A DNA stretch of 64,000 bases from Paralichthys olivaceus (GCF_024713975.1 NC_091099.1:4831501-4895500); one strand, 5' to 3'; counted from the stretch's first letter, positions 1 to 27,004 are shown. Numbers and translations are program-made. Notes: generated from the letters alone by a model not told the origin.

Positions 1-1529
1 AGTAAACGGGGAATATTTCCAACTTTTTAACTCTGACACAGAGTTGGATCATAAAAGTGAGTCAACAGGTCTCTCCTCTGTGGCTGCTCCTCCCAGGGAA
101 CAGTGCTTTAAATGTGTGAATCTCATTTCCAAATATGAGCAGGAGGAATTGGTTCGTTATGGAAAATCTGGAGAATAGCGTCTTGTTGAGGGCAAGAAGG
201 AAGTGATCATTAAAATTCACCTTGAAAACAATGTGGGTCAGTGCTGAACAAGCGCAGAGCAGATTGTCTGAACACTGGAGAGACACACAAGGTCAAAAAC
301 CAGCAGAGAATAACGATGTATAATTTATTTAGCATTGTTTAATTGTTGAATGTTGCATTTTCTTAATGATGCACTGAGACCACTGATACGAATGAAGAAA
401 AGAAGATGGGCCTCGGAGGCAGAGCCTGCTAGAAAGTCTCCATCACCACATGCCCTTTAGAGAATGTTAACACTCAGAGATACATCACCCGAGATGACCC
501 ACGGTCGACCTTCAAACGACTGACCTGTGGGAAGTGTTATCAAGATGATTTCATCCAGCGCGGCACAGGCCCGGCAGAGGTCCCTGAACACATCAGAGCC
601 TTATTTGTCCAGACACAAGACACAGCAGGTGTTTAAGCTGAATGCCCCAGCACCAGCTCATCCACCAAAAAGGAGCCAAGAAAACAGGGGAGCCCGAGCT
701 GCTGGGATCACGCTGAGAGGGGAGCAGCGTGCGGATTAGGAACATCATAAGAGGAGACATTTGGGCTGGAAGCGGTTGAGCCGGGAACCTGGGGTGCAGA
801 CAAAATCTGCGAGGAAGTAAAGGCTTTGCTGTAACAAGTAAGTTTGGTTGTCTTGGTTCTTTTTTCTTCTGAAATAATAGAGCCTCAAAAAAGAAAACAT
901 TTTGCAATTTGCCGTGCTGGATACTGTGAGGCTGAATCAGAGAGATGAAGGATGCTGAGCAAAAAGGCAGAGAGGGTGTGGGGATGTTCTTTTGTTTCAC
1001 AGACAGTGACACAGCAACGTGTTCCGCACAGTGTGGAGCTTCACCTGCTGCTCCTTTACACAAAACCATCACTGCGACGGTCGCTTTAAAACAAAACTTC
1101 CTCTGGTGAGAATCAAATGTACAAAACAAATCCAGCACAGAAATGATCATTAGACATTAATGTACAGGTTGTTTTTCCCCCTTTTGTTTATAAAGCGACA
1201 TTCTGCAAGAAATGATTGTGTTTTTCATCATAGATGTGATCACACTGAGCTTCATGTGAGTTTTATACGACTAACTAGATATAGATATAAATATAATATA
1301 GATATAGATGTGAATATTTAGTCATAGATATAGATAAAGATATAGATACTTCCTTAACCGATGCTAACATGTGTTTATTATGTGCAACCAAAGATGAGAA
1401 CACACACACAAACACACACACAAACACACACACGTAGATGGGGGGAGGGGGAGAACAAAATCCAAGAGTGAAAGAGAAGGATCTCAGTTCTTCAGTGGTA
1501 CAAACACAACTCTTCATCTCACACAGCAG

Positions 1530-1573
<44 letters not shown>

Positions 1574-2067
1574 ATTAGCTTTTTAATTGGATCTTTTGTA
1601 GAAGCCTGTCTGAGGTAAAGAACCATTGTAGTCACTGTTGAAAGAAAGACGATGGAGCAGAGAAAGAGCAGGGGACGAGCAGAGGAAGGAGCTTGAGTCA
1701 TTTTTCGAAGTATGCTTCTGAAAACACAAACCTAATTTACCACCAAGACGTAGTGAAGACATAGTGTCTGTACCATGAACACGAGCCCTGGTCTCCTCCC
1801 GTGTATCCTCCTTCGCTGTATCTGATTGCACTGCAGGATATTAGCAGTATCAGTGTGTGAGTGCAGAGAGACGATGGTTAGGATCGTCCTGCGTCCCGCC
1901 GGTGCCTCTTATCTGCTGGAGGCAAGATAACACGACGCAAAGCTGCTAGACACAACAAGCAGGAGTTAAATGAGCATCGTCAGCCACTTGTTCTGAACTG
2001 TCATTACACATCTCTATCTGTGTTCAGCCGCAATCACTGGCACCACCTTGACATCATCATCACCATC
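1..2067. other. Upstream flank and probable 5' UTR/promoter region of igsf22
   Basis: No coding exon is supported here; the open frames on either strand are low-complexity or lack conserved content. Two sites hint at an untranslated first exon of igsf22: a strong donor (AACAA|GTAAGT) after about 838, and a good acceptor (pyrimidine tract then TTCAG) ending at 2027, 40 bp before the chosen ATG. Joining them as a 5' UTR intron is inference. The stretch also holds a CA-type tract near 1401-1433 and a long TG tract at 1531-1572. Confidence 0.4.
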
Positions 2068-13982
<11,915 letters not shown>

Positions 13983-15040
13983 GAAGTCTGCTTCTACTGT
14001 TACAATGACACATGCACTTTGATTGGTTACGGACACTAAACTGCATGTGCTGTTGCCACTAACAACAATTTAAGAGTTTTTGGACATCACACATTTTTTT
14101 AAATTTACTTGAATTCCAGAAAATGAATATTTTTTCTTGTTTGTAATTTGCCTTTGCTCATTCCCCGGGTGGTGACAGTGTATGAAATGTCCACTAGAGG
14201 CCAGACTTGTTCTCAGCTTTGTGTAGAAGGTCTCTGACTCTTCAGGCAGATGTTTGGTTTCATTACAGTAAAGTTGTTGTTTCTCTCACAGTCACTGATG
14301 TTTTCTCTCTCTGTAAAGAAATTTTTATTTTCTTGTCATTTCCTCAGAACTTGACTAATTTCACTGGACTTCCTGTACAAGGCCACATGCTGTGTCACTT
14401 AAGTAGAGGGGTCTCTTCTTGGAGTTCAAAACAAAACTAATAATCAAATTCAAGAGTCCACATTCAAACTGTCTGATGGGGGATTGCTGCCAAATGTCTC
14501 TTGAGACTCTTTGTGGCCACTTTGTGAATCTTCATAATAATTTCAGTGTCCTGGGCTTGAATCCAGTCAGTCCCTTTTATCAGAAGTCATCCTCTTCTCA
14601 CGTTTCCCGGTGTTTTCTACTGTGAATGTGTCTCAAACAAAGAAGGGAATTATTTCCACCTTGAAATGAAACCAAGAGGTGATCAGGGGTTATCAGGGGC
14701 TGGGGCTCTTTTTGGAAGTAGATTATCATTCTGGAAAAGATATTAAAAAGCCAATCTAATCAATATTTGGTTGCAAATCCTTTAAAATCTGACATTTACA
14801 GCTCCATACTGACAGTTTGCCAGTTCTGTACAGGAGCCATTTTCAGTTCTTGCTTGTTTCGGGGGCTTTTTACTCAGTTGGACTAAATTGTGTCTGGAAT
14901 TGGGAGATTATTTGTCTAAAAAGGACAAAGACACATCATCCAAAATGCTTTAAAAACGGATTTTATTCTAACTTTTGAACCCTAACATCCATTTAAACCT
15001 TACTAAATCCCAAATAAAAAGTGACCTAATACTTCCCGAC
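13983..15040 (+). other. igsf22: Probable 3' UTR of igsf22
   Basis: The stretch follows the igsf22 stop and has no coding signal. Candidate poly(A) signals are ATTAAA at 14742-14747 and AATAAA at 15013-15018. The true transcript end cannot be fixed from sequence alone. Confidence 0.4.
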
Positions 15041-16159
15041 TGCAGTGCGCGATGGCTTCCTGTCCAGACTTTGCCTCTAAGTGGTCTGCTGCTTCACCAG
15101 AGCGTTGAGTGTGGTCCGGTGAGGAGCTGCCAAACAGACAGGGAGCGAGGTGACGACCCCTCTCCATCCTGACGTTACTGTGCTGGCTCCCACAAACTCC
15201 ATTTGTAAAGAGCCACCATCAGACTGTGCCAGGTTCAAATCTATGAAGCAGCAACAGGCACAGAACCCACGTCACTGGCACCTTCTGCATCCTCACCGCT
15301 CAACTAACGCACAATAAGGTGGAAGTGGTTTGTAGTGACGGCTTGAATAATCATTTAACAGAAACTAAAGACTGCTGCACCAAAAGGGAACTGAACACTG
15401 CTGGTCAGTTTCCGTGACGTTTTACTTAGAAACATTTAAATGACTAAACCTCTGGATGAAAAGCTATTTAAAGGTTTTCCAATACATAACCTGAACATAG
15501 AAATTATGTGGAGCTTTCTCTTCTTTCCTTTCTTCCACATTTACTCGGATATTCTGCATCATTTTATGAGATTTCGGAAAGACTGGAGTTCTTTCATGGC
15601 AGGACCCTGGCTGCGAGTGAAAGAAACGCACTGGGGGAGAACTGGCACAGATCCTACAGGAATAATCTAGTGTGTGTGTGTGTGTGTCAGATGGGAGATA
15701 AGGAAAAGGTAGAGAAGGGAAGAGCGAGGGCTTCACGTGTACCAGTGTGAATGAGTTTCCACAGTTAAAGGCTGTTGAAAGCACATTTTCCACCTCTGCC
15801 CGACAATAGAGTTCAGCAGTTACCAGAACAGAGCTCTCTGTTGTCCTCCAGCTCTTTCTGCCTTAATGGCTCTTTAGCTGCTGAGGGCCAACAGCTTCTG
15901 TAGACACACAAAACACCAAACAGCTCTAAAAAGCAGCTGACATTTTTACCGTGACATCTTTTTGTTCTCGTGAAAAAGCAAAAACAAACCAGAGGGGCAC
16001 TCAGAGAGCACAAACCTCCGCCGAGGCTCAACAGCCGCCTCGTGAGATGTTGGGTTTCTTTTTATTTGGATCTGTTCCACGCAGTCATAAATGAACAAGC
16101 GTGATTGTTTTACATCGAGATCAGATGAAGTATTCTCTGAGAATTCAAAATGTTGAAAA

Positions 16160-16275
16160 ATGCGGATCCACAGAAACCTTTATTGGGTTCTTCATTTTCA
16201 CGCACCACATCCTTCCTTAACATGTTCAGTAGTTTTTGTGTTGTTCTACTTAGCAACAGACAAACACAGATGACA
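16160..16275. repeat. Dispersed repeat family A fragment
   Basis: Reads ACCACATCCTTCC, then CAGTAGTTTTTGTG, then AGCAACAGACAAACACAGATG, matching the better preserved copy at 50715-51005 in the same orientation. Confidence 0.6.
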
Positions 16276-19200
16276 TTTTAAAAAAAAGACTACGGCACAA
16301 TATTCTGAATTTGCATTGCAATTGCATTTATTTCTCCAATAGATATTCACATTCAGAGCAGTTTCACTACAGCAAAGAAACTATTTCATTTCCACAATCA
16401 TGAAGGAAATAAATCACAAAGTGAAAATAGAGGACAACAATGTAAAATATATCAGAGAACTTAATCTTTTTTTCATGAAATGAAGTCAAATGATGCATTT
16501 TAATGGGCTTTCAATGGGAACAAAAATAATAAAGTTATTTGTGAAAAACAAACCCAAGCTTTTCTCACAGCGTCAGGCTAAAAAAACCAAATGGGCTTCT
16601 TTTCTTCAAATTAAATAATAACACTTCTTTTTGTAACACTTAAACAGCAATTCATGCCTCTTAAAGACAAACGCTGAGTCTCACATGCCTTAATGCGACA
16701 CTTTCTTGTGCTTAAACCGTCAACATAAAAACGTCTCTTCTGTTTTATCTCTTGAAAACAGAACAAAGGAAAGATGGGTGTATACTTGAAAGAATACAGT
16801 ACTTAACAATCATACTAGCTGCAAGTTTTAAGGAAAAATTGACTGGCCTCACTCGGGGTTCTGTGCAGCGCACAGGAGATCAGATTAATATCACAAAGAG
16901 AAGATAATTATTTGACACACTTCTCATGAGCTCATACTGATGTTGGTGGACTGTCAGTCGTGGTAATAAAAACACCTGGGTGTGCAGTGTGCACGTGTCC
17001 ATCACTCCAGATGAGACATGCATAGTAAAGATGTAGAAACCTTTCAGCTCTATATTTTGAATGTCGTTAGCTACAAGATACGGAAACAGCAAAGATTTCA
17101 AATGAAAGATCTCAAAGACAGAGAGAAAACATGAAAGCAACACTAAGCAACTTTTCTTTTATGCTGAAATAGCAGCTCCAATATTAATTTTAGGTTTCAC
17201 AGATTTGGAATAGGGAGAATAGAGACGCTTCCGTTCACTCCTCACCCTGAACGTCCGCTCTAGGTAACTGTGGGTACGATCTCCTGTGAGAAGTGTGGAA
17301 GTGACTGATAGTCGCAGCTTGAGTTATCAGAACCAGCTAGCTCACAGGTGACGCTGAACTGTAGATCAGTCAAAAAGACTTTTGTCGCCAATATTCAGGA
17401 AGGAACCTTTAAAAATATCATAAGTTCTGAACAGAGCAGGGTGGGTTTGTTACAGCAGCAGCTCGAGGATCATGAGGAATACCCAGCGTTGAGCTGTGTT
17501 TCAGTTAAGTACAAGGGAGATTGATGGGCTTTGTTTTTTCTCTCTATAAAAAAACACTTCATCGCTCAGACAATCTGTTTCATCAGTCAAAAGTCACGTT
17601 GCGTTGCTTTAAATCAACTTCTTAAGAGGACCGGGTGAAACCACTGGTTCCGGCTCATCACTTCCTGCACAGGCCACAGCGTACCACCCCACCCGCAGCT
17701 CTTTCAGGTCCTCTTTTGTCTGCATGAACAAAGCTCAGAACAACGGGGCTGTTGACAGGCGGAGGTAAAGTGATGCGCCTGTTGGCCTGCCATCTGTGTG
17801 GGGATGGGGGCAGGGGGGCTAGTGGGCCGGATGGAAAGGGAGTCTTCCCGTGTGTCATATTTCACCTCCTCACCTAATTCCAGCTACAGTATCGCTCAAC
17901 AATAACCTCCTTCCTGAGTGAAGGGCCAAAAACCCTCCAGCATCAACGAGAGGGGACCTTTGCCTGCTGCAAAACAAAAGCTTGTTTGATACACGAGAGG
18001 GCTCTAACACTTACAGCTCCACTCAGTGAAATGAGTTAGGTTTTCTCTTATGCTCTCCGCTTTGGTGGCTGTGCCCCAAGTCAGATAAGAATAGAAACAA
18101 TTGGAGGAGAAACAGAGTGGATTTAAAACCAAATCTTCCACCTCGGCATAATAATCATCTGGCTCAACTTGGTATTTGAGTTTGCCTCTAGCTTTCCGAG
18201 CTACCACTCATCCATCGCCCTCAGAACAGCAACTTCACTTCACAGAGTCATGGAGATTTTCCGAAGTGTGGATTGGTCGGTAAAAATAGTCTCGGTAATA
18301 CTTCAATGTTAAGCCTTTTTTCTGGCTCGTAGCTACTCGACCACAGGAACAAAACTCAGGAGGCTTTATGTGGCAGAGGACAAAGACAGTAGTGCCACAT
18401 AGTAAGGACAAGTCCGACTGCTCCACTCAGTCTCCTCATCCCCTCGTGGTTTTTTTAGAGGTTTGAAAAAAATGTTGATAGATCTCATTTCTGCCGATAA
18501 AGTGCATTAGATGAGAATTGGGCAAGAGCTGCAGTATTGGAGAGAGTTTTTTCTCTCCACAACCAAAGTGCTCGCTCATCGTGGGAACTGTCGACTTTCT
18601 CTATACATTTTAAGATCTTGACCTTATTACGTTATAATTTGATGATAAAAACTGAACTGAATGGAATAGTAGAATTTAGTCAATTCATTTTTTTGCCAAG
18701 GATTTTTATAAAGCACTTATTTGTAACCTTATTTAGATAAGTGCAATAAAAATAAAGTTGTTATTACTATTATTGCTTTACCGCAGTGCTGAGAGGTCAA
18801 ATTAAAACACGGAACAGAAGACCAGCCGTCACACACAGACGGACTGGTGTAACACCTCTGACTGACACAGCAGAAATGCCGAGAGGAGATTGAGGAACTG
18901 TGTGGCAAAGCAGCAGATGACAATAACCATGACGTCTGTGTCTTTCTCGGTGAAACTAATACCATGTTGCTTTAGGGGGGAAAAAAAGTATGCTAGTCAA
19001 CACCATGATCTGCCTGCAGTCGTGGTGGCTGACGTGATGCAGATATACATCTTGATGTGTGTATGTTTTTTTCTTTTATGCATATGCTGGTGTGTTAGCA
19101 ACGGCTCCTCGGGCCTTTGACCCTTCAGAAGGAACCAAATACCATGACTCAGCTTCTTCTTCGTGCTCGTGTGTTCCATAAACGGCACAATATATAACGT

Positions 19201-20621
19201 GTATAGGTGCATTTGGACCTATACATTACACAACAAATCTTGTCAATTTGTTATTTTTTGGTTAGTGAGTAATACTTTAAATTGCTACAGTGCATTTGGA
19301 ATATGACTTTCTTGGTATTAATCTGATAGTGGTATAAACTCATAAGAGGGAGCAATACTTAGCTAAAATGAAATATGAAAAATAGATATAGAAGCTAAAA
19401 ACACATGAAGGGGTGATGGGTGTGAAGAGAATACACTGATGATATCTAGTAGTATGTGTACTCCATACAAACTATAATGCTTCACAGCCTTTCTGGCCTT
19501 GAGTTGGTTTTGACTGGTCGTAAAATACACACAGACGCTCAGTGAACAGCTAAGACAGAGGTCACAGACACACACTTACACACACATGCACACTCAAAAC
19601 ACGCATATACAATATGTAGATGTCTGAAGAAAGAGTAACGGTAAATGTTTAAATATTAATTAAGCAATTCATTCAAACTGAAAATGTTTGAAATGAAGGA
19701 AAGCTGAGAGAGGGGAAAATGTGTGGGAGATGAAAGAAAATATTATAAGCCAGGCTGTCGGGGGGGATTACCTGAGGTGGATTTCGCTGGATTAAAGCTG
19801 ATGAAGTGCCCAGTGAGACAGAATTATTAGGAATAATAGGATAACTATTCCCTCACATGACAAGAACCTCTTTCTTCTTTCCGTCAGGCTGAACCCGAGG
19901 CAACGTGTATGTTTGTCTGTCATTGTGAGAGGGTGAATGCATGCTGGGAAACAGACATGCAGGTTTGATAAACAAACAAGAATCCAGCCTGTAATGTAGC
20001 CCTTTTGTTTCACTCTCAATAATATGGTCAAGGCCAATGACAACACGGCTCGGCTGGACTCGTTCTGCAGTGAGAACCCCGTGAACTTTTCCAATAAGTA
20101 AACCAGCAGGAGCTGTAGGTGTCAGGCGTGTGGACACAACTGCTGGCGGGCAAAAGACTGTAAAATGCCTGAGAGACTTCACACCACGAGGAGAAGCAGG
20201 GGAAGCGTACAATGTGTTCAGTGGTTGGTTGTTTACAGTGTCAATTTTAAAAAAAAGAATCGAGCTTCCACAAACAACCTCCACCTCATCCAACCTGCAC
20301 CAAAGCTACAATACGCAGTGGACGCTGCATTTCTAGAGAAGTGACTGCAGGTAATAAAACAGGTGTGGATATGCTCCTGACTTTAAGAATAGCACCCTTC
20401 ATTTAGGGAAACACAACAGAGGCTGAACATGGGCAGTATCGGTTAAAACATAAATAAAAAATCCCTTTCTCATAACGTCTCAGGCATCAAAACAAAATTA
20501 ACAAAATTAAGATGTTAAGATGTTGCATTATTGGACCATGTGTAATAAATGAGTGTGTGTGTGATAGGGCTGTGTGGAAAGCGAGGTAAAAGTGTTAATC
20601 AAACACATATATATGCACAAG

Positions 20622-20713
20622 CACACACACACACACACACTTACGCATACACACACACACTTACGCATACACACACACACTTACACGCACACGCACACAC
20701 ACACACACACACA
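20622..20713. repeat. (AC)n tract with a higher-order CTTACGCAT unit
   Basis: AC runs are interrupted at regular spacing by CTTACGCAT, CTTACGCAT and CTTACACGC, giving a roughly 20-bp higher-order repeat. It lies downstream of tmem86a. Confidence 0.9.
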
Positions 20714-21162
20714 TAAAATCACTCTCTCACATACCTTGGAGGTCCCCAGTGACATGCTCCCCTTAAATTAAGACAGTTAAAAGTAAAGTTATACTCTATA
20801 TATAGCAGGTTAATATAACTACACTAGTCTCCGTGGTAACTAGTTTTGAGAGACAGCTAATCTACAGTAGGAGGAAGCAGGTAGGACTGTTGTCGGGAGA
20901 GGCCGAATATAATACTACCCAATCTTCTTGTGAGAAGACAGGCTGAGACTAATATACTAGAAGAGTAGTAGGGTGATAGCCATGTGAAGGCTGTAGTGGT
21001 CCAGTCGCCGTGGTAACACCGATGTGGGAGCGCCACACTGAGATGAGGGCTGAGGGTTGGGGATCTGGCAGTGAGATGTGTCCATGATCACTCAGGGCTT
21101 GAGGGGGATTGGCTGCCAGCTTTCCAGCCCCGTGGCCGGTATCTGCCCGAGACCGAGGTACC

Positions 21163-24100
21163 TCACGTTCTCTTCCTGGCAACCTCCGCGTCCTGGCACT
21201 CGACGGCCGATAGCGCTATCAGCATCTGCGCGGCGTAATACGTGGCCATGATGATGGCGCGCGAATGCGGCACGGGGAAGCAGAACTTGTTGACAGCAAT
21301 GGTGAGGTCAGAGACCATGAAGAGCATGGCGCCGAGGCAGGCGGACAGCTTGGTCCAGGTCCACAGGTCGTTGGCCAGCTGCAGGCCGGCGATGGCCCTC
21401 CAGCCCATGAAGCCGATCAGAGCGATGTAGACGGCCACGAGGTAGGTGAAGGGGCCAGACAGGTAGGGGTACAGCAGCATGTAGCTCAGAGAGGACACAG
21501 CAGTGATCACGAGGCCAGCATGTACGTTCACAGGTCTCATCCCGAAGGCAGATGAGTAGAGGATGTGGGTGATGGCAAACATTAGAAGGCCTAGAAGACA
21601 TATATAAATGATTTAAATATATATATATATATTTATATACAGCCTTGCAAAGAGGTGTCCCATCTATCTGCCCATCGTACAATGAAGCCTTGTGCAAAAG
21701 TCATGAAGAGGAGCAACAATCTTGTTCCACCACAGAGCGCCACAGGAAGTCATTCCAGCTTGTGGTAATCGGAAACATATTTCTACATCTATTTTTATGT
21801 TTCCATTTATCTAAGGTCTTGGTCTGTACATATTTCTATTCTTGGTTGGAGCAACTGTTACAAACCCAATTTTCCCTGGGGATCAATTAAGTATTTCTAA
21901 TTCTGATTAAAGCGTGAAGCATGAGATCTGATTTAACGGTAAGCAGCTCACATGATTCATGAGGAATTACAGGATCAATAAGTTATATAAATCAACATGT
22001 GGCTCAGGTAATTGTAGTTTTGGCCAGTGTCTTTACTGGTTAGGACATCTTTGTGCTCAAAGTCATTTCTGCGACCTGGGAAAACAAGGATATAACAATA
22101 ACAAGTCTAAAAGGGCAAAAACATCAGCAGTCACACGATCAAACATCTCGTAAACAAGAGATTCAGTGTGATTCTCAAAAACTCAGAATAGTTTCATTAC
22201 ACAGTAAATACAGTCAAAGTTGAACCATGCAGGAGTTACTGTATGTCTCTAAACCAAGATGGATGTTTAAAACTGTTCGGTGATAACTCTGCTATTTTAT
22301 TTCCCATGTATGAAACAACCGTATTCATAATCTGTATGATTACCCAACTAATGTTTATTGATATCAACGCTTTCCCAGATTTTGTTATATAATGCCTGAT
22401 CCTGGAGCCCATCAGCTATCGCCTAATGACGAAGACTTTGAATTCTGGTCTGCTTCTGTGGCTGAACTGCAGCCGGTATGGCCACTCTTATCTGTTAACA
22501 TGTACTGCAAGCCATTCCGCAGCCCAACCACAGTTAGCGCGGTCTGGGCGTAAGCCAACGTCCAAAATTTTTTGGCTTCCAAGACAGTGCATATTCATGC
22601 CAAGCCTCTATCTTCCGTTTGCTGTCGTTTAGTTTCTTTTATCACAGGAGACGAACGTTTCTCCCAGCGATACTTTTTTTATTAGGACTACAGATTCTAC
22701 ACATTCACATGCATAATTAGTTTATAGAGATTACTGTCACATATTACCGATAGCCATGATGACCAACACTACACAAATAAGGCCCAAATGAAAAAAGATG
22801 ATCCCTTCATCAGATGTAAAATACCCAAGTCCTATAAATGAGATGATTTTTACTAAAGCGGCTCAGTGTGTCAGGTTTCTTCTCACCATGGACAAAGTAG
22901 CCCTGCTCCTGCCAGATGAGAAAGGCGTCACCCAGAGCAGAGAAGATGAGGCCAGCCAGGATCTTGCGGGCATTGGAGTGAGCACCAAGGAAGCTGAAGC
23001 CGTGCGCCAGCAGAAAGACCCACAGGCAGAAGATGGGCAGACATTTGATCAGGGCGCTGAACCAGGATGGGCTGGAGGTGGGCAGCCACAGGACAAAGTA
23101 CACACATGTCGCCTTGAAGAACGGCACCAGCTTAGGGCCTTCACTCTTGACCTGGAGGCAGATTAAATATTTACATTATCAGCTGTGACCAGTTTCACTT
23201 ACAACAAGGTTATTTTATCACATGAGTCCGAACAAAGTGATGTTCTTGACTCTGGAGCGACTCACAGGAAAAACCATATTAACAGTCAGCACTTTGTAGA
23301 CCTGCTTTATTTCAATTGAACAGTGAGGATCATGTGCTTCCTTATATTTTTTAGATGAATCTTCAGGTTTCCTTTGTGTGGTCACATGTTTACATCGCTA
23401 TGTCTAACATGCAAGCACTTTCAGGCTGAAGCGAAATTCTGCAGAGACAGCAAGTAGAGAAGGAAATGCAACAACCTTCCACGCTTTTCATTTGACTTCC
23501 AGTAACCCTTCACTTTTCATCTTCACTCGCTTCCTGTGATGTTTTATTTCCCCTGCTTCAACCTTGACTCTGTATCTCATGCTCAAGTCTCAGATTTCTT
23601 CCTCCCAACTGTGCTAGCAGACATACTTCTTCCTGCCCAAACAGATGAGGCCCAACAGGGTCAAAAACAGAAAAGTTGGAAAGACTTCCCCAGAGTTTTT
23701 CTTTGGAATGACTCCACACCTACTGTTCTAAGAATTGCACTGTAAGGCTAGAAGTGATTGAGGGTTCACTAAGAGCGGAGATCACAGGAAGAGAGGGAAG
23801 ATGAGGATACGACGAAGACTAGGATGGTGCAGCAGGACAAGGGTTGAAAAGACTGGACAAGAGCTGCTACTTGATTCACCGTGTTACAAATTTTTCTGAG
23901 CCCAGTTCTCACCCCTCTCCTTAAATATTCTACAGGAAGGTAAAAAGATGCAAACAAAGGGAATATTCAGAAACGCTGGGAACATGGGGAAGGGAAGGTT
24001 TTTAGCGGAGAGGGGTCTGTGAGTGAGATGGGGTTACCGGCATTCAGATGACAGCTGGATTCAGGAGTGGACAAGTGAGTCTGTGCGGGAGGGGAGAAGT

Positions 24101-26956
24101 GAGAGAAAGGAGGAGGTGAGAGAAAACGAGGGGTCACTTTAGTTCATATGGGTTTATGCTCCTGTGGAAGGAGAGGAGAGGGGAAAGGCCGTTGATTGCA
24201 CAACTGCTCAATAAGATAGCGAGCCAAAATTACAGTACCGGATCAGGAACAGTGTTTGTGTGACCTTAAATCTGCCCCTGCATGCTGTGCCTGATAGGAC
24301 TAACACACAGCAGGAAAACAGTACGGATTTCACACAAAACATCACAAGCCAATGGGATTTAAGAGTTGAGTTAAAGCACACCTTGAGTGACCGAAACAAA
24401 CTTTTATCTACACTCCTGATGAAGCCAGAATCTCACTGAACTACAGTATATAGACTCTTTGTGTTATTCAGACTACATTCCTCTGAAATGACTCAGAACT
24501 GGTCTAGAATGCGGACACTCTTCATATGCCTTAATTTTCACTCAGATCTGGGTTTTTATTTATCATTAATCTTTATTTCTTGAAACCTAAATGTCTTTTC
24601 CTTTATTATCGATCCAAGATGTTGGGACTGTGGGTGGAATGGAGGGGGGGGGGGTGTAATACCTTCTTTTTTATTTTCTTTCTCTTTCCGTTGAAGAAGT
24701 AACTACTGTAAGGAATCAGACTAAATGTAATAAAGAGTAAAACAGACGCTCTGGGGGTTTGGTAAATGAATAAACAGTATTTACTGATGTTACTTTGCTT
24801 CTCTATATTTTAAAGAGCTTCATTTCTCACATCAATGGTGCTACACAAGTTGAGACCATGACTTATTTCTGACACTGTATAATTGTGTATTTAATTACTT
24901 ATTAACTGTATTTTTTTTTAAATAAGGGCAGCTTCAGATATTTTTAGCTTCCTGCCATAGCAGTAAACGAAGGGTGATTCCCACCATTAGTGTCTAAAAT
25001 TAGACTTGCTTTCATGTCCATTTAAGACACACTCAGATCCACGTAGCATTATAGCCGAGTGCCTAATGACCTCTTGTCTCCATGATGTGCTTTGCCTGGT
25101 CATCATAAAAACAAATGGAGACAAAAATAAAGATTAAATCAAGTGTGCTGAGTCTCTGTATTTCCATTACGGTCAAATGCTGTGCCATCAGGAGACATCC
25201 CTGGCAGCACTTTCTTTTTCCAGTCACTGGTGGCTACTTGAACACAGGACACATGAAAACACAACATGATTCTGTTCCGCAGTCGGGATTCAAGAACGCC
25301 AGCGAGCATTTTCGTTGCACACATAAGGGGAATTTATTCTCTAGTGAAATGGAACACTTGAGATCTGCAGGTCGAGACGCAACGATCACGGTTTGATGTG
25401 TGTGTCATCTGAGTTCAGAAAAAGGCTCCGATGGTGAAGACAGAGTCCAGGGGGAAGTTAGAAATTCCCATAACCTCTGGTCCCATTCATGTAAGTGTTT
25501 CCCTTTCCATTGTTTTCCATAAACACCGTGTATCTAAACAATAATAGGGCTACAAGGAGAGAGACAATCATAAAATAGCATAAGGAAACAGCCGAGCAGC
25601 ACAGCATACAAAGGCTACCCTAGGAAATCTTCCTGTAAATCATTAGAGGCCATGTGCTCCAATTTAGTTTCATGTTTAATAAAGGAAAGAATTAAGATAA
25701 CGACTGGTGTCAGCACTGTTTTTGTCAAATCACCTTTCATAAGTGATATAATTATTCTCCTCTGATACACGGCTCCCTATCCCATTTAAGCTAATCAACT
25801 TTTTCCATCAAGAAGACGTAATTGCCTGCTGGAATTCATAAGCTGGTCGACAGTGGACATGATTTTTATTTCTCTGAGGCTCAGGCCAAGCTTTGCCATT
25901 CATTTTCTCATATCTAAATGAGAGTGTTGAGGTCTTGCGGGACGCTTTTGTCTCCGCTGTAACCAACTCATTGGTTCGTCTGCATGGACCCTGTAGATTC
26001 CAGCGTGACAGCCGGCTGTCGCCACTGTTCAAATACAGAGCGTGTTGCATCATTTGAGAGGCATATGTAATGGATTACTGTTTTCTGAATGAGCCGTCTG
26101 AATGATCACATTATAAATACTGGCTGTTAGCAAAAGTGCTGTGGCCAACGACAGAGTCCAAAAGAATAATAACGTTAATGATCAACTGTATCTTCATGGT
26201 GTTTTTTTTGTTTTCTGGGAATGAACAGAATCAATTTACCTCCTTTTTTGTAAGTGGCCGGTTATTCAAAGACAAACACACAATAGTATCGAATAAATCA
26301 TTGTTAGAAATCTGTAATTATGAAGCACAGAGATGCAGCATTTCTTCTTATTCTCTTATTCTCGCATTATTTGGAAAAAATCTGCAAATTGATTGTACAC
26401 TGCTAGAAGCGTAATAATTGCAAACCTTTTGCAGGTTGAAATAATAATTGCAATGTTATCCTAACTATGCAACAGAGCTCACATACTCATCTGCTTTAAT
26501 ACCCTTAATATTTCCAATTTATTGTTTGTTTTTATATGTATTTAACAGACAGCAACGTGTCTACTTATCTGTGAGTTATTTAGACCACTGGGATGCTTAA
26601 TTTCATTAATTACAATAAGAGGTTTTTAATTGAATTGAAGTGTTGTAACTATCAGCATATTATTTGAGCCAGAACTCATCTTATAGCCTCAGTCCAGGAA
26701 GGAACAAGCAGCAGTTGGTCACTAATCCTTCTACACGAACAAAATGGTGCATTCAAGCACAGGGACGACATTCATTCAGACCGTCCTGAGAAATATGAAA
26801 GCAGAGTGTCGCAACACGATACACGGAAACACATTAAAAACCTGTAAGTCTTGTGTACTTCATTTAGCAGAGGTGAACTGTAACATAAGTACGATCCTGG
26901 CAGGGACAGCTGGCATGTGAGTCATATGACTATGTTATTTCTATGTAGCATCACAA

Positions 26957-27004
<48 letters not shown>

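Larger units (their letters stand above)
15041..21162. other. Spacer between igsf22 and tmem86a; part may be a long tmem86a 3' UTR
   Basis: I find no protein-coding exon or RNA gene here; open frames are short and unconserved-looking. A minus-strand AATAAA (TTTATT on the plus strand, about 16328-16333) and the AT-rich, low-repeat text upstream of it allow a tmem86a 3' UTR of up to about 4.8 kb, but this is speculative. The stretch also contains a family A repeat fragment (about 16160-16275) and a CA-rich tract at 20622-20713. Confidence 0.35.

Noticed and set aside
593..1150. 185-codon minus-strand open frame upstream of igsf22
   Set aside because: No recognisable domain, biased composition, no splice context; chance frame.
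20574..20771. His/Thr-rich small protein
   Set aside because: Translation of an AC microsatellite.
26136..26414. 92-codon frame in tmem86a intron 1
   Set aside because: AT-rich, no conserved motif, no splice or promoter support.
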